The translations under genes were made by a program, and so were the position numbers. Positions 16,614 to 25,330 of a DNA stretch of 64,000 bases are shown in pieces. The stretch is from contig JAXGTD010000006.1 of the NCBI GenBank assembly GCA_040775095.1, positions 4,767-68,766 of the forward strand, in the 5' to 3' direction. The number at the start of each line of letters is the position of its first letter. Within the stretch, counting starts at the first letter, position 1. Source of the stretch: JAXGTD01 sp040775095. GTDB lineage: Bacteria; Pseudomonadota; Gammaproteobacteria; Chromatiales; Chromatiaceae. The notes beneath the pieces were generated by a model. The model was given only the letters and a program-made list of their open reading frames with translations, did not search any database and was not told where the DNA came from.

Positions 16614-19463
16614 ATGTTTCTCAAGCGACTTTTCGGGCACACCTCCGCGACCGAAACCATCGACGACGACCAAGGACATCTGGCCGAGACCGCCCGCAAT
16701 GCGGAAAGGCCCACCGACCGCCGCGATGCCTGCCGTCGACTCGTCGCCCTCGACACCCTGCAGCAGATCGCCGAGCGCGATACGGATGCCGGCGTTCGTG
16801 AGCTCGCCAGCGCGCGCTTTCGCCGACTGTTGTGCGGACTCGACCCACTGGCGCCCCCGCTCGAAGAGAGGCTGGCGCAGATTGCCGGCGTCGAGGACAT
16901 GCCGCTGCTCAACCACGTCGCGACCGACGCGGTGGAGCCGGCGCTGCGGCGCGCGGCCCTCGCTAGGGTGCAGTCGCAAAGCGTTCTGGCGACCTGCGCG
17001 GTCCATGATGGTCTGGCCTCCAACCGGGTTTTCGCCGCGGAGCGGGTCGAAGACAAATCGGCCCTCGAGCGGTTGATCAAGCAGATCGGCAAACGCGATA
17101 AGAACGTGTATCGCATCGCCCGTCTCAAGCTCAAGCACATTGCCGAGCAGGAGGAGCGGCCACGCCAGGTCCGCGCCCAGTCGGCGTCCCTGTGCGAAAA
17201 GCTCGAGCGGCTGGGCCGGTTCGAGCAATGGATTCAGGACCGTGCGGTACTGTCCCTGATCGATCAGCAATGGACCGAGATCGAGGCCGAGGTCGAACCA
17301 TCCGACCGGGCGCGTTTCGTCCAGTTGCGGACCACTTTCCTGGCCGGCTATGACGCCTACGCGCGGGAGAATGCGGCCCAGCTCGCCGAGCAACGGGCGC
17401 ATGAGGCCGCCGGCGAGGAAAAACGGCGGTTGATCGCGCACCTCGAGGCAGCCACCAGCTTGTCGGCCACCGTGGACATCGACCAGCTGCTGGCCGAGAC
17501 CGAGGCGGCCTGGCGGGCGGCGGGCACTGCCGGGGAGAGCGCGGACGCGCGGCTCCAGCAGGCCTACGCGGCAGGCGTCGCGGCACTCGGCGAGCGTCGG
17601 CGCACCATCGCCGCAGAGGCGCGGCGTGGGGAGGCCTGCGAGCGGTTGCAGGCCGACGCCCAGAAGACACTCGACGCGGGCACCATTGATCGCGCGGCGT
17701 TGAAGGAGCTCAAGCGCCGGCTCGAGCGCCTCGGCCACGACCATGCCGAGGCCGCCGGCCCGCGTGAGGCCATCGAGCACATCGAGACACGGTTGAGGAA
17801 GCAGCAGGCGCAGATCACGCGCAAGCTCGCGACCCTGCCGGAGCGTCTTGCCGAGCTCGACCATCATTTCGTCCAGGGAGAGCTGAAGAAGGCAGAGCCG
17901 CTCTATCAGAGCATCGTGGCCACCCTGGAACACGCCCGCGCCGCCGGTCTGCCAGCGCGAGATCTGGCACCAACGGAGAACCACCTCAAGCGCATCGCGC
18001 CGCAGCTGTTGGAGTTGCAACGCTGGCGCCGCTGGAGCGCCGACCAGCACCGCGAGGACCTCTGTGCGGAGGTCGAGACCCTGATCGACGACGAGCGCCC
18101 CCTGGAGTCGATCGCCGGTCGCCTCCAGGCGGTCCAGGACGCGTGGCGCGACCTCGACCGCGGCGGCGCGCCGGCACGGGACGCCCTGTGGCAACGTTTT
18201 CACGCCGCGGCCGAGCGGGTCCACGAACGCTGCCGACCCTTTCTCGACGAGCTGGCGGCACGACGCGAGGCGAACCGGGAGGCCCGCGAGTCCCTCTGCC
18301 GCAAGCTCGAGGAGTTCCTGGACAAGGTCGATTGGGAGCGCGTCGACTGGAAGAAGGCCGCCCGTGCCGAGCGCGAGATGCGCCAGGCCTGGGCAGCCAT
18401 CGGGCCGGTCGACGGGCGCCATCACCGCCCCCTCGAGGGTCGTTTCCGCAAAGACCTGCGCCGCCTCGACAAGATCCTCGCCGAGGAGCGCGCCCGCAAT
18501 CAGCAGCTCAAGCGCGACCTGATACGCCAGATGCAAGCGTTGGCCGAGCAACCGGATCTGGATCGTGCCATCGATGCGGCCAAGGCACTGCAACAGCAAT
18601 GGCACACCACGGTCCCGGCCCACCAACGCGACGAGAACGCCCTGTGGAGGACGTTCCGAGGCGCCAGTGATACCCTGTTTGCACGCCGTGTGGCCAAACA
18701 CGAGGCCCGCCAGGCGGAGCTGACCGAGAACCTCGCCGAGCGCGAACGCATCTGCCAGCAGGCACTGGATCTGGCCAATGAGGCGAGGGATGCCGAGCTG
18801 TTGCAGCACGAGCTCAAGCGCCTCCAGACGCTCTGGCGCGACACCGAGGCGCTGCCGCTACCGCGCTCGGCCGTGAGCACGCTCAACCGACGCTGGAACG
18901 AGGCCCACGCCGCCGTTCTGGCACGTCATGAGATGCTGCACGACACGCGGCATTGGGAGGCCCTGACCCAACTCGCGGACCAGTCAAGGTTCCTCGACCA
19001 GACCGCGCACCAGATCGTTGACGGTGCCGCGTCCCTCACCCCGGAGTCGCTCAGACAGGCATGGAGCGCCCTGCCCCGTCAAGACGACACGGTGCTGCAG
19101 CAACGTCTCGACGGGATTTTTAGCCTCTTGCTGACCGCGCTCGAGGATGCGGCGCAGAGGGAGGCACTGGCACAACGGATGCACGACGGCCAAACGCGGC
19201 GCGAAACACTCTGCCTGCACCTGGAGATCACGGCCCGACTGGAATCCCCGCCGGAGTTGCGGACCCGTCGGCTCGAGCTGCAGGTGGCCCGTCTGAAGGA
19301 GCGGATGGGCGAAGGCGAGGACGATCCGCTTGCCGGCGCGACCCGGCTGCTGCAGGACTGGTACCTGTGCGCGCCGGCCACGGCCTCGAGCGCACTGGCC
19401 GAACGCTTCGCCCGCGTGTATCGCGCCCTGCGACACCCGCGGCCTGAGACCGCACCAGCCTGA
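16614..19463 (+). CDS. DUF349-repeat coiled protein
   Basis: The 949-residue, highly charged, mostly helical protein has several DUF349 units, each about 70 residues with a conserved tryptophan near the start and an aromatic/arginine patch. Examples are WRDLDRGGAPARDALW, WAAIGPVDGRHHRPLE, WHTTVPAHQRDENALW and WRDTEALPLPRSAVS. The N-terminus (MFLKRLFGHTSA) is the usual start of the gammaproteobacterial family. No signal peptide is visible. The biochemical role of the family is unknown; length and helix content suggest a scaffolding or binding protein. A TACAAT -10-like hexamer lies at 16577 to 16582. Confidence 0.85.
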   Translation: MFLKRLFGHTSATETIDDDQGHLAETARNAERPTDRRDACRRLVALDTLQQIAERDTDAGVRELASARFRRLLCGLDPLAPPLEERLAQIAGVEDMPLLNHVATDAVEPALRRAALARVQSQSVLATCAVHDGLASNRVFAAERVEDKSALERLIKQIGKRDKNVYRIARLKLKHIAEQEERPRQVRAQSASLCEKLERLGRFEQWIQDRAVLSLIDQQWTEIEAEVEPSDRARFVQLRTTFLAGYDAYARENAAQLAEQRAHEAAGEEKRRLIAHLEAATSLSATVDIDQLLAETEAAWRAAGTAGESADARLQQAYAAGVAALGERRRTIAAEARRGEACERLQADAQKTLDAGTIDRAALKELKRRLERLGHDHAEAAGPREAIEHIETRLRKQQAQITRKLATLPERLAELDHHFVQGELKKAEPLYQSIVATLEHARAAGLPARDLAPTENHLKRIAPQLLELQRWRRWSADQHREDLCAEVETLIDDERPLESIAGRLQAVQDAWRDLDRGGAPARDALWQRFHAAAERVHERCRPFLDELAARREANREARESLCRKLEEFLDKVDWERVDWKKAARAEREMRQAWAAIGPVDGRHHRPLEGRFRKDLRRLDKILAEERARNQQLKRDLIRQMQALAEQPDLDRAIDAAKALQQQWHTTVPAHQRDENALWRTFRGASDTLFARRVAKHEARQAELTENLAERERICQQALDLANEARDAELLQHELKRLQTLWRDTEALPLPRSAVSTLNRRWNEAHAAVLARHEMLHDTRHWEALTQLADQSRFLDQTAHQIVDGAASLTPESLRQAWSALPRQDDTVLQQRLDGIFSLLLTALEDAAQREALAQRMHDGQTRRETLCLHLEITARLESPPELRTRRLELQVARLKERMGEGEDDPLAGATRLLQDWYLCAPATASSALAERFARVYRALRHPRPETAPA

Positions 19464-19495
19464 GTCGCGTCCGTCGAATCCGGGCCTGTCCCTGC

Positions 19496-19731
19496 GGTAT
19501 CCCCAAATTATCGGTCCGAAAGACAGGGGGTTACAGCCTTACTCGTGGACAGGTCTGCCGCGCACATCCACTACGCTGCCGTTCTCCGTCGGCTCGCCCG
19601 CAAGCGGACTCCTACGCCGAGCGGTGTCGGCGGCCCGTAGGAGCCCACTTGCGGGCGACACGCAGGCTTTGCAGAAGCGGTTTGGCAGCCGACACACCGC
19701 CTCGAGGCGGCTGTGAATTTGTGGGGATACC
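19496..19731. repeat. 236-bp inverted-repeat element (possible MITE)
   Basis: The left end GGTATCCCCAAATT (19496 to 19509) matches the reverse complement of the right end, GGTATCCCCACAAATT (19716 to 19731), apart from two extra bases. The element contains a REP hairpin and no open frame. Short terminal inverted repeats around a non-coding core are the form of a miniature transposable element. I see no clear target-site duplication. Confidence 0.45.
19594..19658. repeat. REP-type palindrome (GTAG class) in inverted pair
   Basis: Two arms of 23 bases (19594 to 19616 and 19636 to 19658) pair with 21 of 23 matches around a 19-base loop. The arm read as GTAGGAGCCCACTTGCGGGC closely resembles the GTAG-headed REP units common in Pseudomonas and Xanthomonas, which are mobilised by RAYT (REP-associated tyrosine) transposases. 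No RAYT gene is in the window. Confidence 0.6.
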
Positions 19732-19995
19732 TCGAGACCTGTCCTGAAAGCGTGACGCCGACAGTGCCTTCGCGGACGCGAATCAAATGCCTACCGGGCA
19801 TTGACCCCGCCCCATTCTCAAGCGCATGGGGCGCATTGGGAATGCCGGACCCTCCATGGCGCGGACCGGAAGGTTCTCAACCCGCGTTTCCCCGAGACGG
19901 CGGGATGGACACCCTCCCCCAGGGCATCGGATGCGCCGCCTTGCCCAGCCGCGTTCCCCGATCGAGCCGGTGCCGCCCGCGGCACAGAGCGGACC

Positions 19996-21039
19996 TCACA
20001 CCGATCGCGTTCCCGGCGACTCCAAACGGCCGCCGAGTGGACGCGGGCGACGCCAGAAGCGACGTAGGTCGCCGCGACCGATGTCCCAGCGCTGCCCGTT
20101 GCAGGGGTCGATGACGATCCCGCTGGCATTGCCCGCGCGAAGCGCGCGCAATGCCGGCACCAGCCAGCGCTCGAGTGCCTCGGCGGCGGCCACCCAGGCG
20201 GCATCGTCCTGATCGAGGACCGGGTCCAGCAGCCGATCCCAGATCGCGAGCGTGCAGGCGGACATCCTCAACCACCGCGCGTCCAGGCTCGCCGGCAACG
20301 GGGCGCACGCGATGTCCGCGGCCATCGCGAGTCCTCGGGCCAGAGGGTCCTGCCCCAGCACCCGCGTGGGCAGCCCCGCCGGGGATGGCCGCTGCCAGAT
20401 CCCGCCGCCTGAGATCCAGAGCCCGTTCACGCTGGGTCGACCCTGGGCCTCGCGGCGCTGGTTGACCGGCGATTGGAACAGCAGCATCTGGGCCTCGTTC
20501 ATCAGGCTGGCCCAACGGCCCGCGTCGGGGCCGGTCGGAAGCCAGCGATCCACATGCTGGCCAATGGCCCGCGACAACGGCTGCGTCTCCAGTTGGGGTG
20601 CCCACGCGCATTCCAGATACCAGCGCCGCGGGTTCGGGGCGGCAAAGTGCAGCCCGTCCCGCGCGAAATGCGTGTTGAGCTCCGCCACGAGCGCATCGGC
20701 CTCGATCTGGCTGATCTCGAGATGCCGGACGTCGAACAGCCGCAGCAGATCCCGATCGGCTCGCAGATGGACCGGGTCCGCGTGCATGCAGAAGCCCCCG
20801 CGGTCCCAATCAGGGTCGTCGGCGGCCCGGCAGTAGGGCGCGCTTGCGGCGACACCGAAGCGCCCCAGCAGGGCAGCGGTGAGATCGATCCCGAGGGTGG
20901 CCGAGCGACGACCCCGGGTCAGTAACAGGTCCAGGACAGGGGTCTTGACGGGCCTGTCGGATGATAATGCGACGGGGCCCAACAGCCCCGGGATCAGCAA
21001 TTCGATGACAGTGCCTTCGGCTGCTGTGTGCATGGGCAT
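19996..21039 (-). CDS. RpfE-type conserved protein (COG4255-like)
   Basis: The 347-residue protein looks like the RpfE family, named for a gene in the rpf region of Xanthomonas and annotated elsewhere as phosphoglycerate-mutase-like. Recognisable points are RRWYLECAW, NEAQMLLFQSPVNQRREAQG and NGLWISGGG in the centre, followed by D-x-A and a C-terminal WLVPALRAL region. No signal peptide or membrane helix is present. The molecular role is not established. The ATG lacks a strong ribosome-binding site. The family assignment is from memory of these central motifs and is moderately secure. Confidence 0.6.
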   Translation of the reverse strand: MPMHTAAEGTVIELLIPGLLGPVALSSDRPVKTPVLDLLLTRGRRSATLGIDLTAALLGRFGVAASAPYCRAADDPDWDRGGFCMHADPVHLRADRDLLRLFDVRHLEISQIEADALVAELNTHFARDGLHFAAPNPRRWYLECAWAPQLETQPLSRAIGQHVDRWLPTGPDAGRWASLMNEAQMLLFQSPVNQRREAQGRPSVNGLWISGGGIWQRPSPAGLPTRVLGQDPLARGLAMAADIACAPLPASLDARWLRMSACTLAIWDRLLDPVLDQDDAAWVAAAEALERWLVPALRALRAGNASGIVIDPCNGQRWDIGRGDLRRFWRRPRPLGGRLESPGTRSV

Positions 21040-21115
21040 GCGTGGTCACCTCGGGAGACCCGCCGGAGCCGGGCTGGAGCGGGGCTATCGAGGCCGCGGA
21101 GCGCCCCTTCGAAGG

Positions 21116-22696
21116 TTACAACTCTCGCGTCGCGAGGAAATGGATATCCGGCCAACGTTCCTGGGTCAGTTCCAGATTGACCCGGGTCGGGGCCAGATAG
21201 ACGAGTTGATCGTCGCCGTCCAGGGCGAGATTCTCGTGCGCCTTTTCCCGGAATCGCGCGAGCATCTTCGGGTCGGTGCAGCGCACCCAGCGCGCCGTGT
21301 GGACGTTCACCGGCTCGACGACGGCCTCGACGCCGTACTCGTCCTTAAGACGATAGGCGGCGACATCGAACTGAAGGATGCCGACCGCGCCCAGGATCAG
21401 ATCGTTGTTCTTCAGCGGCCGAAAGACCTGCGTTGCGCCCTCCTCGCACAGCTGCAACACGCCCTTCTGCAAGGATTTGGTCTTGAGCGGATCCTTCAGC
21501 ACCACCCGACGGAATAGCTCCGGGGCAAAGTATGGCACGCCCTCGTACTTGAGGTCTTCACCCTCGGTAAAGGTGTCGCCAATCTGGATCGTGCCGTGGT
21601 TGTGCAGGCCAATGATGTCGCCGGGCCAGGCCTCTTCCACGCGTCGACGCTCATCAGCCTGAAAGGTGATGGCGTTGGCGACCTGCACGGTCTTACCCAG
21701 GCGCACGTGGCGTATCTTCATGCCCTGCGTGTAGCTCCCGGAACAGACCCGCAGGAAGGCGACGCGGTCACGGTGGGCCGGGTCCATGTTTGCCTGAATC
21801 TTGAAGACAAAGCCGGTGAATTTCTCCTCGCCGGGCATCACCGTGCGTTCCCGCGTCGGGCGCGGCCGCGGCGTCGGCGCATACGCCACGAACGCGTCGA
21901 GCAGCTCCTTGACACCAAAATTGTTGATGGCCGAACCGAAGAAGACCGGGGTCTGTCTGCCAACGCGGTAGGCCTCGAGGTCCAGCGGGTGGCTCGCACC
22001 CTGCACCAGCTCCATCTCCTCGCGCAGCTCGGCCGCCTGATCGCCGAGCAGCTCGTCCATGCGCGGATTGTCGATCCCCTCGATCACCACCCCGGTCTGG
22101 ATCCTCCCACCATGGGTTGCGCTGAAAAGATGGGTGCGATCGTGGCGCAGATCGTAGACGCCCTTGAAGCGCTTACCCATACCAATGGGCCAGGTGATGG
22201 GCGCGCATTGGATCTTCAGGATGTCTTCCACCTCGTCCAGGATCTCGACGGCATCGCGCCCCTCGCGATCGAGCTTGTTGACGAAGGTGAGGATCGGCGT
22301 TTCACGCAGCCGGCACACATCCATGAGCTTGATGGTGCGTTCCTCGACGCCCTTGGCCGCGTCGATGACCATCAGGGCCGAGTCCACCGCGGTCAGCGTG
22401 CGATAGGTGTCCTCGGAGAAGTCCTCGTGCCCGGGGGTGTCGAGCAGATTGACGATCGCACCGTCGTAGGGAAACTGCATGACCGACGAGGTCACCGAGA
22501 TACCCCGCTGCTTCTCCAGCTCCATCCAGTCGGAGGTGGCATGGCGGGCGGCCTTGCGTCCCTTGACGGTCCCGGCGAGCTGGATGGCGCCGCCGAACAA
22601 CAACAACTTCTCGGTGAGTGTGGTCTTACCGGCGTCGGGATGGGAGATGATGGCGAAGGTTCTGCGTTTGGCGAGTTGCTCTGCGAGCTGTGACAT
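21116..22696 (-). CDS. prfC: Peptide chain release factor 3 (RF3)
   Basis: The 526-residue translational GTPase removes RF1/RF2 from the ribosome after peptide release. GTP-binding motifs are clear: SHPDAGKTTLTEKLL (G1), DTPGHEDFSEDTYR (G3) and NKLDREGRDAVEILDEV (G4). RF3-specific sequence includes MELEKQRGISVTSSVMQF near residue 57 and the C-terminal RWVRCTDPKMLARF. Length matches the E. coli protein (529). The downstream neighbour is the rpfE-like gene about 76 bases away, so co-transcription is possible. Confidence 0.97.
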   Translation of the reverse strand: MSQLAEQLAKRRTFAIISHPDAGKTTLTEKLLLFGGAIQLAGTVKGRKAARHATSDWMELEKQRGISVTSSVMQFPYDGAIVNLLDTPGHEDFSEDTYRTLTAVDSALMVIDAAKGVEERTIKLMDVCRLRETPILTFVNKLDREGRDAVEILDEVEDILKIQCAPITWPIGMGKRFKGVYDLRHDRTHLFSATHGGRIQTGVVIEGIDNPRMDELLGDQAAELREEMELVQGASHPLDLEAYRVGRQTPVFFGSAINNFGVKELLDAFVAYAPTPRPRPTRERTVMPGEEKFTGFVFKIQANMDPAHRDRVAFLRVCSGSYTQGMKIRHVRLGKTVQVANAITFQADERRRVEEAWPGDIIGLHNHGTIQIGDTFTEGEDLKYEGVPYFAPELFRRVVLKDPLKTKSLQKGVLQLCEEGATQVFRPLKNNDLILGAVGILQFDVAAYRLKDEYGVEAVVEPVNVHTARWVRCTDPKMLARFREKAHENLALDGDDQLVYLAPTRVNLELTQERWPDIHFLATREL

Positions 22697-22753
22697 GAGG
22701 ACGGGGCCCTGACCGGCGCGACGACTTTGGCAAACCGCCTATGATAGCCCGAA

Positions 22754-22908
22754 GGAAATGCTGATTAAATGCCTTTCGGGGTATCGAATCCGCTCGCGCT
22801 TCGCGAGTGCGCGACCCGCGCAGCGTTCCATTTTCAAGCACTTGCAGCGCTTGAGAATGCGAGGCCTTCCATGGTCCGGGCGGGAAGACGCATTCGATCA
22901 GCGTTTCC
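22754..22908. repeat. 155-bp MITE-like element with 19-bp terminal inverted repeats
   Basis: The left end GGAAATGCTGATTAAATGC (22754 to 22772) pairs with the right end GCATTCGATCAGCGTTTCC (22890 to 22908) with 16 of 19 matches. No open reading frame of its own is present. The interior holds a stem-loop (CAAGCACTTG... GCGCTTG) and the core also found at 19.8 and 23.5 kb. This is the expected form of a non-autonomous transposable element. The matching transposase is not in the window. Confidence 0.55.
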
Positions 22909-22963
22909 CCAAACGATCGGATTCGGATGTGGGGAGCCACTCGCGTCGATCCCCGCCTGGGGA

Positions 22964-23239
22964 TCAGCCGATGACATGGCTCTTGTGCCGCGCGATGACG
23001 CGCGCATCACGTATCGCCTCGCGCGGGGGCGCCGGCCAGAGGCCATCATGCGCCAGCGTGTTGGCGCCAAAACCCGGGCGGTCGTCCGCGGGCTCCAGCG
23101 ATCCGTCCTGCTTGACCAGAAACAACCCCTCGGTGCCAGCGGCATCCGAACGCACAATGATGCGGGCGACCGCGGCCTCTTCGCCGTAGTCCACCTGGTA
23201 AAGGTAGGTGTGACCGCGCTTGCGCAGTTCGTAGAGCAT
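22964..23239 (-). CDS. Hypothetical 91-residue protein
   Basis: I do not recognise this small protein. It begins MLYELRKRGHTYLYQVDYGE with GAGGGG 7 to 8 bases upstream of the ATG, which decides the start. It has a predicted beta-rich first half (ARIIVRSDAAGTEGLFLVKQDG) and a basic C-terminus ending HKSHVIG. It has no signal peptide. Codon use looks like that of neighbouring genes, unlike the overlapping frames. It stands alone between two repeat copies. It may be a small cytoplasmic regulator, but nothing shows this. Confidence 0.6.
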   Translation of the reverse strand: MLYELRKRGHTYLYQVDYGEEAAVARIIVRSDAAGTEGLFLVKQDGSLEPADDRPGFGANTLAHDGLWPAPPREAIRDARVIARHKSHVIG

Positions 23240-23472
23240 ATCGCATCCCCTCGCCCGACCGGTCTCTGGCCCGTTGACTGATTGATGACCAAGATTACGG
23301 TGGCGCTCTCGCCCGTCGCAAGCATCGGCCGCACGTTCGGCGCGAGGTACCAGCCCCGCGTGTGAGTGGTGATCCCGCGGCGGGCGCCCTCGTCTCCGGG
23401 GGCGCCAATCCGATGCCGTGCAGGCATCGGGTCCGCGCGCGGGTCGCGCGGCGCAACTGGCGAAATGTCCCA

Positions 23473-23528
23473 TTCCCAAGTGTCTGCAGCGCCGGAGAAT
23501 GCCCGGCCCTCCATGGTCCCGGCGGCGC
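23473..23528. repeat. Third copy of the 55-base stem-loop core
   Basis: The segment reads ATTCCCAAGTGTCTGCAGCG, then GAGAATGC, CCCTCCATGG and a GC-rich end. It aligns along its length with 19813 to 19868 and 22831 to 22885. Conserved points are the AATGC step and the C(C/T)TCCATGG motif about 35 bases from the start. A CCTTCCATG within a GC-rich stem also occurs at 55626 to 55648. Confidence 0.4.
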
Positions 23529-23537
23529 GTGCCGCAA

Positions 23538-25010
23538 CTAGGGCCTCACCCGAATGTGCTCGTAGATGTCGAGATACTGCGCCGCGGGACGGTGCCAGGA
23601 ATTGTCCATGCGCATGCCGTTGAGACGAAGTCGGCGAAAGTACTCCGGGAAGCGGTGCCAGAGGCCAATGCCGCGGTCGAGGGCCGATTCCAGGCCGTCG
23701 TAGGTCAGATCGTCGAAGACGTAGCCATTTCGCTGCTCGAACGGCTTATCGCTGTAGTTGGCGTCGAATACCGTGTCGGCCAGGCCGCCGACCCGCCGCA
23801 CGATGGGCACGCAGCCATATTTCATCGCGATCATCTGCGTGAGACCGCAGGGCTCATAGACGCTGGGGATCAGGATCATGTCCGCGCCGGCATAGATCAG
23901 ATGCGCCAGCTCCTCGTCGTAGCCGAGCTCGAGGTGGCAGTCTGGGCTCCCCGCCGTCTGCTCGGCGATGTGGCGGAAGCGGGTATCGACATCGATGTCG
24001 AGGGCGCTGCCCAGCAGCACGAACTGACAGTCGTGCTCGAGGGCATGATAGAGGCCGTGCCGCATCAATTCGACGCCCTTCTGGGCGTCGAGGCGGCTAA
24101 CGACGGCAATGATGGGCTTGAGCGTCTCCGCCAGACCCAGCCAGCCGCGTAGGGCCGACTGTTTGGCGGCCTTGCGCGGCAGGCAGTACGGCCCGTATCG
24201 GCTTGGGATCAGGGGATCGATCTCGGGGTCCCAGACGTTGTAGTCGATGCCGTTTAAGACCCCCCCAAACTTGTGCTCGTGCTGTTTCAGCACCCCCTGC
24301 AGGCCCATCCCCTGTTCCGTGTGCTCCACCTCCCAGGCATAGCGCGGCGAGACCGTGGTGACGAAGTTGGAGAATACGATGCCGCCCTTCATCAGATTGA
24401 TCCCGTTGGGGTTGCCCGGATCCTGGAGTCGATCCGACACGATCAGCCGCCCGGTGTCGAGGCGGTTCATTTCCAGGGCGCGGGGGCCGGTCCAGCCCTG
24501 GTGGCCAAGGTTGTGCAACGAGTAGCACACCCGCGTGCGATCCATGCCGAGTCCGGCATAGACCTCGTAAAGCAACACGGGTACCAGACCGGTCTGCCAA
24601 TCATTGCAGTGGAGGATGTCTGGATGCTGGCCCCGGTGGTGGATATATTCGAGGACGGCGCGCGAGAAGAACGCGAACCGATCCACATCGTCTGCCTCGC
24701 CGTAGATGCGTCCGCGTTGGAAAAACCCGTGCTCGGAATGCGGCTCGATGAACAGGCACCGCAGGCCGTCCACCTCCCCTTGTTCCACGTCGCAGGCGAT
24801 CCGACGGTCGAAGAAGGGTACCTGCATCCCGGTGAGCACCCGGCGCATGCCCTGCACGGCGTCCAAGCGCAGGCTGTCGTACTTCGGCAACATGATCTCG
24901 ACCTCGTGGCCGCGCGCGAACAGCTCTCGCGACAGCCCCTGCACGAAATCTCCGAGACCGCCGGCCTTTGCGACGGGCGCGCATTCCGCGCTGACCATGG
25001 TGATATGCAT
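23538..25010 (-). CDS. glgA: Glycogen synthase (ADP-glucose type)
   Basis: The 490-residue enzyme extends alpha-1,4-glucan chains from ADP-glucose. The start MHITMVSAECAPVAKAGGLGD contains the KxGGL substrate loop (Lys15), which fixes the N-terminus; a longer in-frame reading to 25214 is unlikely. The GT5 C-terminal domain shows VSRLDAQKG and SVYEPCGLTQMIAMKYG. The length fits the family. It is a single gene here with no glgB or glgC beside it. A TATAAT box about 120 bases upstream is the likely promoter. Purple sulfur bacteria store glycogen, which fits the proposed host. Confidence 0.95.
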   Translation of the reverse strand: MHITMVSAECAPVAKAGGLGDFVQGLSRELFARGHEVEIMLPKYDSLRLDAVQGMRRVLTGMQVPFFDRRIACDVEQGEVDGLRCLFIEPHSEHGFFQRGRIYGEADDVDRFAFFSRAVLEYIHHRGQHPDILHCNDWQTGLVPVLLYEVYAGLGMDRTRVCYSLHNLGHQGWTGPRALEMNRLDTGRLIVSDRLQDPGNPNGINLMKGGIVFSNFVTTVSPRYAWEVEHTEQGMGLQGVLKQHEHKFGGVLNGIDYNVWDPEIDPLIPSRYGPYCLPRKAAKQSALRGWLGLAETLKPIIAVVSRLDAQKGVELMRHGLYHALEHDCQFVLLGSALDIDVDTRFRHIAEQTAGSPDCHLELGYDEELAHLIYAGADMILIPSVYEPCGLTQMIAMKYGCVPIVRRVGGLADTVFDANYSDKPFEQRNGYVFDDLTYDGLESALDRGIGLWHRFPEYFRRLRLNGMRMDNSWHRPAAQYLDIYEHIRVRP

Positions 25011-25330
25011 ACAGGGGGTTCCTAGTGCAGGCGGCGCGGTGGCGGGCTCAACGCCGACCGATCGCGCTCGCCACCTGCGCCCGATGGCCAGTGGCACATG
25101 GCGTTGGCGCAAGGGTAAGACCAAAGGGTCATTATACGCATTGCCGCACGGTCTGACTGGTTCGACCAGAACGGTCTCCGCATTGGCGCGCCGAGGCCCC
25201 GCACTTCGATACATCGCCGTCTCCCCTCGCCGATTCGGAAGGGCGCGGCGGATACTGGAGGGTCCCGGGGCGCCTATCTGCCGCCGGCCCTCGCGGGACG
25301 CGGCGGCGACGCCACCGCGCGCGGCCGCGA
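25011..25330. other. Intergenic region holding the glgA promoter
   Basis: This gap of 320 bases contains a TATAAT box for glgA, a 13-base palindrome next to it (25157 to 25169) and a GC-rich segment near the end of the RNB-domain gene. I see no coding sequence. Confidence 0.5.
25131..25136 (-). promoter_or_regulatory. Consensus -10 box (TATAAT) upstream of glgA
   Basis: On the minus strand this reads GCGTATAATGACC, a perfect -10 hexamer. It implies a leader of about 115 bases. The -35 position (about 25154 to 25159) does not match TTGACA and overlaps the palindrome CTGGTTCGACCAG, which suggests regulated rather than constitutive use. Confidence 0.5.

Larger units (their letters stand above)
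19464..19995. other. Repeat-rich intergenic region, no gene seen
   Basis: This 532-base gap between the DUF349 gene and the rpfE-like gene carries two structures that are annotated separately (an inverted-repeat element with an internal REP hairpin). At 19812 to 19900 it also holds one copy of a stem-loop core that is repeated near 22.8 and 23.5 kb. Open frames here have composition and amino-acid content unlike genuine genes. I see no tRNA. Confidence 0.5.

Noticed and set aside
16269..18809. An 846-residue minus-strand frame opposite the DUF349 gene
   Set aside because: The plus-strand frame has repeated DUF349 units and host-like codon use, while the antisense one has neither domain nor start signals.
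19713..20114. A plus-strand frame running from the repeat region into the end of the rpfE-like gene
   Set aside because: It crosses repeat sequence and the coding end of another gene, with Pro/Arg-rich translation typical of random GC-rich frames.
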